Source: Gammaproteobacteria bacterium
Lineage (GTDB): Bacteria; Pseudomonadota; Gammaproteobacteria; Pseudomonadales; Pseudohongiellaceae
DNA length: 64,000 nt
Assembly (NCBI GenBank): GCA_041395725.1
Contig: JAWKZW010000001.1
Location: 2,852,001 to 2,916,000, forward strand
Direction: 5' to 3'
This document shows positions 17,746 to 25,903 of this stretch, one piece after another; the stretch's first letter is position 1; every line of letters begins with the position of its first letter. The position numbers and the translations under genes were made by a program. The notes under the pieces were generated by a model. That model searched no databases. It saw only the letters and a program-made list of their open reading frames with translations, and had not been told where the DNA came from.

Positions 17746-18591
17746 ATGAAGAAGGGTAGCTACACACGTCTGTTAGTCGGACTGTTTCTGATTCTTTTCG
17801 CCCGTTATGGTTTAGCCCAGCCAGGCCCCGGGCCTGGTTATCAATGCCCGGCCTGCGACGTGGAGTACCCTGCGGCCCAGGTGCTGGCCGAGATCATCAG
17901 CGACTTCCTGGATTTGTCGCCGGGGATGGTCACGGTGGTGCAGGGAGATGCCCCCAACGTCTATACGGTCACCCTGCCGGACGGTACATTGCTGAGTATT
18001 TCACCGGTCGGTCCAACCTTTCGTTACCGCAATGCCGTGCAGAGGCGCCTGCAGCAGACGGAAGAGGGCGGTCTGCGCTTACGATCCCAGTCCCGGGCGG
18101 AGCTGCATATTCGCAGTGCTGTCCACCAGGAGGCCGAATTGATCGGCGAACTGTTGCGGTTGGGCTGGGGCAACTTTCACTGGCTGCGGCACGGCCTGGA
18201 AATGGAGTCACCTGCCGGGCAACGCTATTGTTTCAGGCCCGACCTGATTCTGGGGAATGTCAGTGCCCCTGGTGCTATTCAGGTTGGCATGGACGGTGAC
18301 GGAAACCTGCTGGTCTCACATCCTGATGGCGTTCAGCAGAGGCTGCATGCCTGTGCCCATGATTTCTTCCAGCTGCGAGATCAACTGCGTGCAACCGTGC
18401 AGCAGCAGCTGATGCTGAATGTCGACGGAACCTTTCAGTTGATGGCTGGCGAGCAGGCACTCAGATTTCGGCTCAATGCGGAGCTGGCCTGGTCAGATGA
18501 CCTCGATCACCCGGGTTTTTATACTGATGGCGACAGAATTCTGTTGCGCTACCGCGATGGCTGGGAGCAGGAGCTTGTGCCTGTCGATTAG
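17746..18591 (+). CDS. Secreted protein of unknown function
   Basis: 281 residues with a signal peptide (cleavage near GLAQ, residue 24), then a Pro/Gly-rich stretch and a CPAC pair (about residues 33-36) that may bind metal or form a disulfide. The rest has alternating short strands (VYTVTLPDGTLLSISPVG, LLVSHPDGVQQRL, RILLRYRDGWEQELV), suggesting a beta-rich fold with DG turns. I do not recognise the family. It has GAGGA at a good distance and a long structured leader. It converges with the Lon-like gene across a large palindrome. Confidence 0.7.
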   Translation: MKKGSYTRLLVGLFLILFARYGLAQPGPGPGYQCPACDVEYPAAQVLAEIISDFLDLSPGMVTVVQGDAPNVYTVTLPDGTLLSISPVGPTFRYRNAVQRRLQQTEEGGLRLRSQSRAELHIRSAVHQEAELIGELLRLGWGNFHWLRHGLEMESPAGQRYCFRPDLILGNVSAPGAIQVGMDGDGNLLVSHPDGVQQRLHACAHDFFQLRDQLRATVQQQLMLNVDGTFQLMAGEQALRFRLNAELAWSDDLDHPGFYTDGDRILLRYRDGWEQELVPVD

Positions 18592-18629
18592 CAGGCGGTA
18601 GACCAACTATAACGCCTGGCCAATTCTGC

Positions 18630-18694
18630 GGCAAAAACTGGCTCAGAATGCTCATTTACGCTCAGTAAACTGTGCTGTCTCGCCAGTTTTTGCC
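18630..18694. terminator. Nested palindrome between convergent genes, likely bidirectional terminator
   Basis: A perfect 13-bp stem (GGCAAAAACTGGC at 18630-18642 with GCCAGTTTTTGCC at 18682-18694) encloses a second small stem (TTTAC/GTAAA). The A5/T5 runs lie inside the stem. It lies between the ends of the 17746-18591 and 18755-21162 genes and could stop transcription from both sides, or be a copy of a dispersed palindromic element. Confidence 0.6.
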
Positions 18695-18754
18695 CCGGCC
18701 TGTCAGCCTGGCCGCGGGCCGGCTGCAAAAATTACCTGATGCGGGTTCCTGATC

Positions 18755-21162
18755 TCAACTTTCCGCATCCTCGACTGATTTTCTGCTGAATTTACGCAGA
18801 CTCTCCGACAGGCTCGCCAGTTTCTCCTCAACACGTTTATTGATCGAGCCTTCCGGGAATCGCCCCTGGCTGTCCCGGGCGCCGGCCGGTAAACCTGTCA
18901 GTATCTCAACCGCCTGATCGACGTTGTCCACAGCATAAACATGGAAGCGACCCTCGCTCGCGGATTTCACCACATCGTGGCGCAGCATCAGGTGTTTGAC
19001 GTTGGCTGCGGGAATGATGACACCCTGCTCCCCATTCAGCCCGCGCGCCAGGCAGATATCATAGAAGCCTTCAATTTTCTCATTAACGCCCCCGATGGGT
19101 TGTGCGTAACCGAGCTGGCTGACTGAGCCGGTTATAGCCAGTGACTGACGAATGGGGGTGTCCGCCAGGGAGGACAGCAAGGCGCAGAGCTCTGCCATGG
19201 ATGCACTGTCGCCGTCCACTTTTCCGTAAGACTGCTCAAAGGTCAGGCTGGCCGACAGGGACAGGGGGATGTCTTTGCAGTAACGGGAGGCCAGAAAGGC
19301 AGACAGGATCAATACGCCTTTGGAATGAATCGCGCCACCCAGTTTAACTTCCCGCTCGATATCTATTACCTTGCCACTGCCCAGGCGGGTTGTTGCCGTT
19401 ATGCGGGCCGGGTAGCCAAACCGGAAGTTGCTCAGGTCGATGACCACCAGGCCATTGATAGAACCGATCTGTTCTCCATCGGTGTCGATCAGCAGGGTTT
19501 CACGCTGTATTTCGCTGCCCAGTTTTTCCTTGACCCGGCTGACCCGATAAATCTGCTCGTCGATGGCTTTTTGCACATTGTGGCTTCCCACCCGCTGATC
19601 GCCATTCTTTCTGGCCCAATGGGAGGACTCTTCCAGAAGATCCACAATGCTGTGCAGGTGAGTGGATAGTTTTTCCGCATCGCTGGCCAAGCGTGCGCTG
19701 AATTCGGTCACCCTGGCCACGGCCTGCGCATCAAAAGGCGGCAGGTCTTCTTTTTTAATCAGGTGGGCCAGCAGCCGGGAGAACTGGGCGACGTTTTCCG
19801 GTGTCCGGTCCATTTCCTCTTCGAAATCGGCGGCTACCTTGAACAGTTCCTTGAAGCCCGGATCGTATTGCAGCAGGGCATAGTAGAGAAAGCGTTCGCC
19901 CAGCAGGACAATTTTGATGTCCAAAGGAATGGGTTGCGGCTCCAGGCCGGCGGTGTCCATCATGCCGTATAAGGTGCCGATAGACTGAATGGAAATCCTG
20001 TTAGCGTTCAGGATCCGCTTCAGGGCATCCCAGGCGAACGGTTGCTGCAGAAGTTCCAGACCGTCCAGCAACAGATAACCACCATTAGCGGTGTGCAGGG
20101 CGCCGGGTTTGATGTGGGTGAAGTCTGTGACCAGGGTGCCCATGTGGGATTCGTACTCCACCCGCCCGGTCAGTTTCGGATAGGCAGGGTTGTCCTCATA
20201 CACTATAGGGGCGCCGGTAGTTTTCTTGTTGTCGATCAGCAGGTTGACGTCGTATTTGCGGAACTGGGGTGCATCCCCTCTGGCCAGTTCGAGCAGCTCG
20301 GGAGTGGCCTGCTGCTCGATAAAATCGTCGACGTTTTTGCGATGTCGTGTTTGACATTGGTAAGGTACCGGCAGACGTCCGGGAGGTCCCGGTACTTTTC
20401 CAGCAGGCTGGTGACCAGGCTCTCCACGGTTCTGGTTGCAGTGTCCCACACCAGCTTGCGGATCTCCGTGCGTTCTTCACGCGCCAGTTGTGGCATTTTC
20501 TGCAGCAGTGAGTTCAGGCGGTCTTCATATTGTTCAATCAGCCCGTTGATTCTTTGCTGTTCCTGTTGCGCGAGTTTGATGAACTCCTTATGGTCGATGG
20601 CTTTACCATTCACAATGGGTGCCAGCACGAAGCCCTGAGGGCCTCGGATAAGGGTGATATTGTCTGCTGATGCCTCCTCACTCAGTTTGCTGAATGCCTC
20701 GGCCCGCTGCTGTTCGTATTTCTCCTGGATCTGCTGCAGTTGCTTCTGGTAGTTCTCGGCTTCAAAAGCGACCGGCATGGAGGTCTTGGTGTCGTCGACC
20801 AGCTTCTTCATGTCGCGGCACAGTTCCTGCCCTTTGCCTGCGGGTAGACGCAGTGCATGAGGTTTCTGGGGGTTGTCAAAATTGTTGACGTAGCACCAGT
20901 CGTCGGGCGTTGCCTGGGACTCAGCCCGACGGGTCAGGTATTGCATAATCGTGGATTGCTTACCGATTCCCGCCGGGCCCAGTGCGAACAGATTGAAGCC
21001 TGACTTGTTGACCTCGATGCTCAGCTCAATCGCCGAGATTGCCCGCTGCTGACCAATAATCTCGTTAAGACTCTCGAGGTCATCGGTTGTATCAAAGGGC
21101 AGCGTGGCTGGATCGGTCGCGCTGAAAAGCTGATCGGGTGACAGTTCGTAGCTGTTTGGCAT
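18755..21162 (-). pseudogene. Lon-like AAA+ protease gene with one-base frameshift
   Basis: Two overlapping frames, 20236-21162 (N-terminal) and 18755-20449 (C-terminal), together make one protein of about 800 residues of the Lon-like AAA_32 family. The N-terminal part has the P-loop GPAGIGKQST (about residue 62) and a helical insertion; the C-terminal part has the Lon protease domain with catalytic Ser in VDGDSASMAEL and Lys in GGVNEKIEGF. The frame is lost at a T5 run (20334-20338): one extra base would restore NVKHDIAKNVDDFIEQQ. This is either a recent mutation, slippage-prone expression, or a sequencing error. Confidence 0.8.
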
Positions 21163-21674
21163 TGAATTTCCGTTATTTCTTCTCGCTGGGACAAAGGGGG
21201 TTGTTAGTGCCCGCTGTTTCGTCTCGCTGGCATGCAGAGATGTAAGAGCCCGCGCCAGAAAGATTGCAGGCGGATTCTAATCGTTTGATTTTAAATCGAT
21301 CATGGCGCCAGCAACAGCTGATTCACGAAGCAGGTGGAGCTTGCTGTGGCGTGGACCATTTCGTCGTCGCCACAGGTGGATGCCGGCTTACGTTATGGTA
21401 TAGTGCCGAGGCTTGCAGAATAAACAATATAACGCTCCTAAACACTACTAAAGATCCATGGGCAGCACTATGAAAAAGTTTGGCTCAGTTCTGGCGACCA
21501 GTCAGATAGCGGTTTAAAAGTCTTCTGGGGCTGAAAAGGTGATGGCTGTCAAGCGAAGCATTATCATCATTTGTCAGCCACAACAGTGATGAACTAAAAC
21601 AAGGCCGAATTCGCTAAAGGCTATAGAGTGCGAGATCGCCCCACTCTTTCTAAAAGCGGAACCGGTTTCCCGGG
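21163..21674. other. Intergenic region between the Lon-like gene and the RimK operon
   Basis: About 510 bp with no supported gene. It must contain the Lon-like promoter near its left end. A 19-codon frame (21458-21517) with a lysine-rich start is visible but too short to support. The right end should include the terminator of the operon ending at 21675, although I see no clear hairpin with a T-tract. Confidence 0.4.
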
Positions 21675-22721
21675 TCAGATAATCGGTGGTTCGTCAGAGG
21701 GCATGCGGTCGGTATCGGGGTTGTATTCCTCGTGGAAGGCCTCCACGGACTCCGCCACTATACTCGGCTCGCTGAACAGGGCGATGTGGTAAAGCGCTTC
21801 GCCCTCATGCACCAGCGGCAGGTTATTGCGGCCTATCACTATACCTGCCACAGGCGCCTGAATTTCCTCTTCCCGTTCACCGAACGGATCTGCCACCCAA
21901 CCGATGGGCTGGCCTTTTTCCACGTGGGCACCCAGGGGCACGATTGTGCGCATGATGCCGCTCTGGGGCGCTCTGACCCAGCGGCTGGAATTAGCCACCA
22001 GAGGCTCTGTTGCCAACGGGCGAGCCTTCCTGGCAGGGAGCATGCCGAGGTTTCGCATCACCCTTGTAATGCCCTTGACGCCAGCTCGAATCGCCACTTC
22101 GTCGAACCGCAGCGCTTCACCTGCCTCATAAACGAGGACGGGAATCTTGTCGGCTACAGCCCGTCGCAGAGTTCCCTCCACGATTTCAGAATTCAGTATC
22201 AGCGGTACGCCAAAGGCGCGGGCCATCTGCTCGGTCTGAGGCGCATTGACGATTCTGGCCCGAATCTGCGGCAGGTTTTCCCGGCCGATGGCGCCGGTGT
22301 GAAGATCAATGCCGTGGGTGCACTGATTAACAATCTGTTTCAGAAAAGTGTCAGCCAGGCGCCCGGCCATGGAGCCGGTTTCAGACCCCGGGAATGCCCG
22401 GTTTAAATCACGTCGGTCCGGGAGATAGCGAGAGCGGGTGATGAAGCCGTACACGTTCACCACCGGTACTGCGATCAGTGTGCCCTGAATACGATCGACC
22501 GCCTTTGTTTTCAACAGGCGGCGGATAATCTCGACACCGTTGATCTCATCGCCATGGATGGCGGCGCAGACAAACAGCACCGGGCCTGGCTTGCGGCCGT
22601 TGATCACATACACAGGCAGAGAAACCGGCGTGTGCGAGTACAGTGCCGGCAACGGTAGCTCCAGGGAGCGGCGCTGACCGGGGGCGATACTGAAGTCGCC
22701 AAGCTTGATCGCGTCTTTCAC
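21675..22721 (-). CDS. Succinylglutamate desuccinylase/aspartoacylase family protein
   Basis: 348 residues of the M14-like AstE/AspA family. The zinc site is visible as HGDEING (His, Glu; about residue 54) and GIDLHTG (His; about 136), with RDLNRAFPG as the conserved Arg/Asn segment. The C-terminal 80 residues form a small beta domain (ETGxV-like GIMRTIVPLGAHVEKGQPIG). The start is GTG, two bases after the rimK stop, so it is coupled to rimK. Hydrolysis of an N-acyl amino acid or peptide end is expected; given the neighbours, glutamate tails are a reasonable guess. Confidence 0.85.
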   Translation of the reverse strand: MKDAIKLGDFSIAPGQRRSLELPLPALYSHTPVSLPVYVINGRKPGPVLFVCAAIHGDEINGVEIIRRLLKTKAVDRIQGTLIAVPVVNVYGFITRSRYLPDRRDLNRAFPGSETGSMAGRLADTFLKQIVNQCTHGIDLHTGAIGRENLPQIRARIVNAPQTEQMARAFGVPLILNSEIVEGTLRRAVADKIPVLVYEAGEALRFDEVAIRAGVKGITRVMRNLGMLPARKARPLATEPLVANSSRWVRAPQSGIMRTIVPLGAHVEKGQPIGWVADPFGEREEEIQAPVAGIVIGRNNLPLVHEGEALYHIALFSEPSIVAESVEAFHEEYNPDTDRMPSDEPPII

Positions 22722-22723
22722 CT

Positions 22724-23629
22724 CTAGCCTTTTCCTTTGGTGGCCGTGCGCCCGGACTTGTGATTACTTTCGATGAATGAAATGATCGATCCGGCTATAT
22801 CCTTGCCCGTTGCCTCCTCGATTCCCTGCAGTCCGGGTGATGAGTTCACCTCCATGACCACCGGGCCATGGTTGGAGCGCAGCAGGTCAACACCGGCAAC
22901 ATTGAGCCCCATGATCTTGGCGGCCCGCACTGCGGTCGAGCGTTCCTCCGGGGTAATCCGGATCAGGCTGGCGCTGCCGCCGCGGTGCAGATTGGATCGG
23001 AACTCGCCAGCCTGAGCCTGACGTTTCATAGCGGCGACTACTTTGCCGCCAATTACAAAGCAACGGATATCAGCACCACCCGCTTCCTTGATGTATTCCT
23101 GCACGAGGATGTCGGCGCCGACTCCCATAAACCCTTCAATAACGCTCTCGGCTGCCTTCTGAGTTTCCGCCAATACCACACCAATACCCTGAGTGCCCTG
23201 CAGCAGCTTAATGACCAGCGGTGCGCCGCCCACCATCTTGATCAGGTCTTTAATGTCATCCGGTTTGTTGGCAAAGCCCGTCACTGGCATGCCAATGCCT
23301 TTGCGCGACAGCAATTGCAGGGAGCGCAGCTTGTCTCTGGAGCGGGAGATTGCCACGGATTCGTTCAGCGGATAGACGCCGGCCATTTCGAACTGCCTTA
23401 GAACCGAAGTTCCGTAATAGGTCACAGAGGCGCCGATGCGGGGTATGACCGCATCGAAACCAGCCAATTCTTCCCCCCGGTAGTGGATAGTGGGCTTGTG
23501 AGAGGCAACGTTCATATAACAACGCAGGGCGTCGATCACCTGGATTTGATGATCGCGTTCTATGGCAGCTTCAACCAGTCGACGGGTTGAATACAGATTT
23601 TTGTTTCTGGATAACAGAGCTATTTTCAT
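22724..23629 (-). CDS. rimK: RimK: ATP-grasp alpha-L-glutamate ligase
   Basis: 301 residues, the same size as E. coli RimK, which adds glutamates to the C-terminus of ribosomal protein S6. An N-terminal domain (MKIALLSRNKNLYSTRRLVEA) precedes the ATP-grasp fold (about 100-290) with PLVIKLLQGTQGIGVVLAE, the IQEYI-like VQEYIKEAGG and the metal site VMEVNSSPGL. It sits between rimB-like and aspartoacylase-like genes on the same strand, forming a post-translational modification operon. Confidence 0.92.
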   Translation of the reverse strand: MKIALLSRNKNLYSTRRLVEAAIERDHQIQVIDALRCYMNVASHKPTIHYRGEELAGFDAVIPRIGASVTYYGTSVLRQFEMAGVYPLNESVAISRSRDKLRSLQLLSRKGIGMPVTGFANKPDDIKDLIKMVGGAPLVIKLLQGTQGIGVVLAETQKAAESVIEGFMGVGADILVQEYIKEAGGADIRCFVIGGKVVAAMKRQAQAGEFRSNLHRGGSASLIRITPEERSTAVRAAKIMGLNVAGVDLLRSNHGPVVMEVNSSPGLQGIEEATGKDIAGSIISFIESNHKSGRTATKGKG

Positions 23630-23699
23630 CGTTTCTCGCTTTAATCAATATTTATTTCTGCTGACTGCCAGGCGCCAGGGTTTATTGAATAGTGTACAG

Positions 23700-24161
23700 T
23701 CACCGGGTATAAAGGGATTTGGCATCCAGTTTTCCACACAGGTAGGACGCGCCCGGGTCGACCAGGATACGCCCCTCCATGGCTTTCCTTCCCAGCAGCA
23801 TTCTGAAGCGCATGGAGTCACGGTTGGTCAGTGTCATTTCGATCATCCATTGTTGACCACCGAGCTCCATGCAGGTCTCGATGACGTAGCGCATTTCCGT
23901 GTGACCACCTGAATCGGAGACCTTCCGCATGTCGACCAGGTCCGCTTCACACTGGACCACCAATGCAGCGTTATTCTGAATCGGGTGCATGCCAAACCTT
24001 ACGATATCTTTCCCGCCCCGCTTAAGGCGTTCGGTTTCGAACGCATGCAGGGCGGAAGTTCTGGCCCCAGTGTCCACTTTTGCCTTGATGGCCGGCAGCC
24101 CCAGGCCTGGTAAGGTCAGCCATTCCCTCCAGCCAACGGTCAGCATCTTGTTTTCGTTCAT
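23700..24161 (-). CDS. RimB-like retropepsin-fold protease (Zn_protease/DUF785 family)
   Basis: 153 residues. The segment KAKVDTGARTSALHA holds the D-T-G aspartyl-protease-like motif (Asp about residue 30), and RMLLGRKAM closes the half-fold, as in the family called ATP-dependent zinc protease or RimB. In Pseudomonas such a protein acts with RimK on S6 glutamylation. It is upstream of rimK on the same strand with a 70-base gap, and is probably the first gene of the operon. Confidence 0.88.
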   Translation of the reverse strand: MNENKMLTVGWREWLTLPGLGLPAIKAKVDTGARTSALHAFETERLKRGGKDIVRFGMHPIQNNAALVVQCEADLVDMRKVSDSGGHTEMRYVIETCMELGGQQWMIEMTLTNRDSMRFRMLLGRKAMEGRILVDPGASYLCGKLDAKSLYTR

Positions 24162-24636
24162 CTTCGATTAGTCTGTCAGGCGATCTGGTCGATGGTGGTT
24201 CAGGATCTTTGGTGCAGAAAAAAAGCGCACAGTGTATCGGATAAAAACTCTGTTGGGGACCTTTCTCTGGTTCTGCAAAACTACTGCATTGCGCTGGTGC
24301 GGGGCAAGGCAGGAAGGATTGCCGGGCTCACTCCAAAATGGATTCAGCCGGACCGACCGGGAAAGTTCTCAGTCCCTCGATCTTCTCACGCTTCGCCACC
24401 TTCTGTGCGCGAATGCGGTCAGGCCCTGACAGATCTATAGTCTTGCTCGACTCTGACACTGGTGGGCATGGTAGCATGGCTGGCGGCAGGCTGGCATACT
24501 GTTTCGTTATCGCGAGCGGGAAACCCGTGCCTGCTTCGCAGAGTCGCCCTGCGGCCCGGCCAGTGTCTGTGCCGGGCAGGCCGCGCGGCGGGTGTCTATG
24601 GTTAGACGACAATAACTGAAAGCTGGAGGTTCGAGA
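24162..24636. other. Divergent intergenic region, no gene seen
   Basis: About 475 bp between the divergent RimB-like and cyclase-family genes. Several open frames on both strands have no recognisable product or suitable starts. The region should contain the promoters of both neighbours; a GGAGG ribosome site stands just before ATG 24637. I found no repeat or convincing RNA structure. Confidence 0.4.
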
Positions 24637-25722
24637 ATGAAAAGTATGAGCGTTCCAAAAATAAGATCAATGATCAGCGGCTCAGTGATTTGGGGGCCAG
24701 TCATTCGCAAAGGCATACTGGGCGCCGCGGCAGTACTGGCAGCCTCCTCAATGGCCCAGGAGTTTATGGCGCATCCATCTACCCAGGACCCGGCAGTCAA
24801 GGTGACGCTGGAGACCCTGGCGCGCTGGGAGGACGAACTTTCCAACTGGGGGCGTTGGGGAACCGACGACCAGCGTGGCACTTTGAATCTGATTACACCG
24901 GCCAAGACCCGTCAGGCCGCTGGGCTGGTCACGGAGGGAATAACCGTCACGCTGCAGCATTTTGTGACCCTGGAGAAAACCATTGATTCACAGACCTTCG
25001 GCCCCACAGATCACCGTATGAGCCGCCTGGATCCCGTTACCGGGTTGCCAACCTTTGCCCTGGACGAGATCAGCTTTTCATTGCATGACGGTATGCTGTC
25101 CCACCTGGATGCCCTGTGCCACTACCGAACGGAAATCGACGGCGAGTACGTGATTTTTAACGGCTACCCGCAGAACCTTACTGCCGATGGCTGCGTGGAC
25201 CTGGGGATCGATCGCATGGGCACTTCCTACGTTACCCGGGGCGTGCTGGTTGATATGCCTCTGATGCGGGGCGTGGACTGGCTGGATCCCAGCACACCCA
25301 TCTACGTGTCTGACCTGGAAGCCTGGGAGGAGTTTGCCGGCGTCAGGATCGGCAGCGGCGATGCGCTGTTCATTCGCACCGGCCGCTGGACCAAGCGTGA
25401 TGCCGAGGGCCCCTGGCGATACGGGCAGGGCGGTGCAGGCCTGCATGCTTCGGTGTTGCCCTGGCTGCGCGAAAGAGATGTGGCCATCCTGGTCGGCGAC
25501 GCGGTGAACGATGTCCAGCCTTCGGGTGTCGAAGGCATCAATCGTCCCATCCACCAGTTGACCCAGGTCAATCTCGGGTTGCCTATCGTGGATAACGGCT
25601 ACCTGAAAGAGGTAGCAGCAGTGGCGCGACGGTTGCAACGCTGGGAGTTTATGACATCGATCCAGATCAATCCGGTGCCTGGTGGTACGGCCAGCCCGTT
25701 TAATGCCCACGCAACTTTCTAG
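24637..25722 (+). CDS. Exported cyclase-family (kynurenine-formamidase-like) hydrolase
   Basis: 361 residues. The N-terminus has a long twin-positive region and hydrophobic stretch (about 17-40, IRKGILGAAAVLAASSMAQ), consistent with export. The domain is PF04199-type: NWGRWGTDDQRGTLNLIT is the usual start, and the metal motif is SHLDALCHY (His-x-Asp-x3-His; about residue 152), with a distal ILVGDAVNDVQPSG segment. Relatives hydrolyse amide or lactone bonds; the substrate is unknown. GGAGG is seven bases before the ATG. Confidence 0.85.
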   Translation: MKSMSVPKIRSMISGSVIWGPVIRKGILGAAAVLAASSMAQEFMAHPSTQDPAVKVTLETLARWEDELSNWGRWGTDDQRGTLNLITPAKTRQAAGLVTEGITVTLQHFVTLEKTIDSQTFGPTDHRMSRLDPVTGLPTFALDEISFSLHDGMLSHLDALCHYRTEIDGEYVIFNGYPQNLTADGCVDLGIDRMGTSYVTRGVLVDMPLMRGVDWLDPSTPIYVSDLEAWEEFAGVRIGSGDALFIRTGRWTKRDAEGPWRYGQGGAGLHASVLPWLRERDVAILVGDAVNDVQPSGVEGINRPIHQLTQVNLGLPIVDNGYLKEVAAVARRLQRWEFMTSIQINPVPGGTASPFNAHATF

Positions 25723-25839
25723 GAGGTTCAGTAAGCGGGGAGTCAGTCCGGATAGTCTTATATCTGGAACAAACGATAGATAAAGGTGAAAGCTTGAATA
25801 CCTGTCGCCTTTAATCACCTGACAGGTAATACCGCAGAT

Positions 25840-25881
25840 CAATGGCCTGGTCCGGAACCAAAGTTCCAGGCCAGGCCATTG
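25840..25881. terminator. Strong hairpin between convergent genes
   Basis: CAATGGCCTGG (25840-25850) pairs perfectly with CCAGGCCATTG (25871-25881), with an inner GGAAC/GTTCC stem and CAAA loop. It lies between the stops of the cyclase-family gene (25722) and the haem lipoprotein gene (25904). A second, weaker stem (ACCTGTC/GACAGGT, about 25800-25827) is next to it. It probably terminates transcription from both sides. Confidence 0.65.
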
Positions 25882-25903
25882 TTGTCCTGCTTGGCCGAAG
25901 CAC

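Noticed and set aside
21458..21517. 19-codon frame starting MGSTMKKFGS
   Set aside because: Too short to support, with no recognisable function or conserved neighbour.
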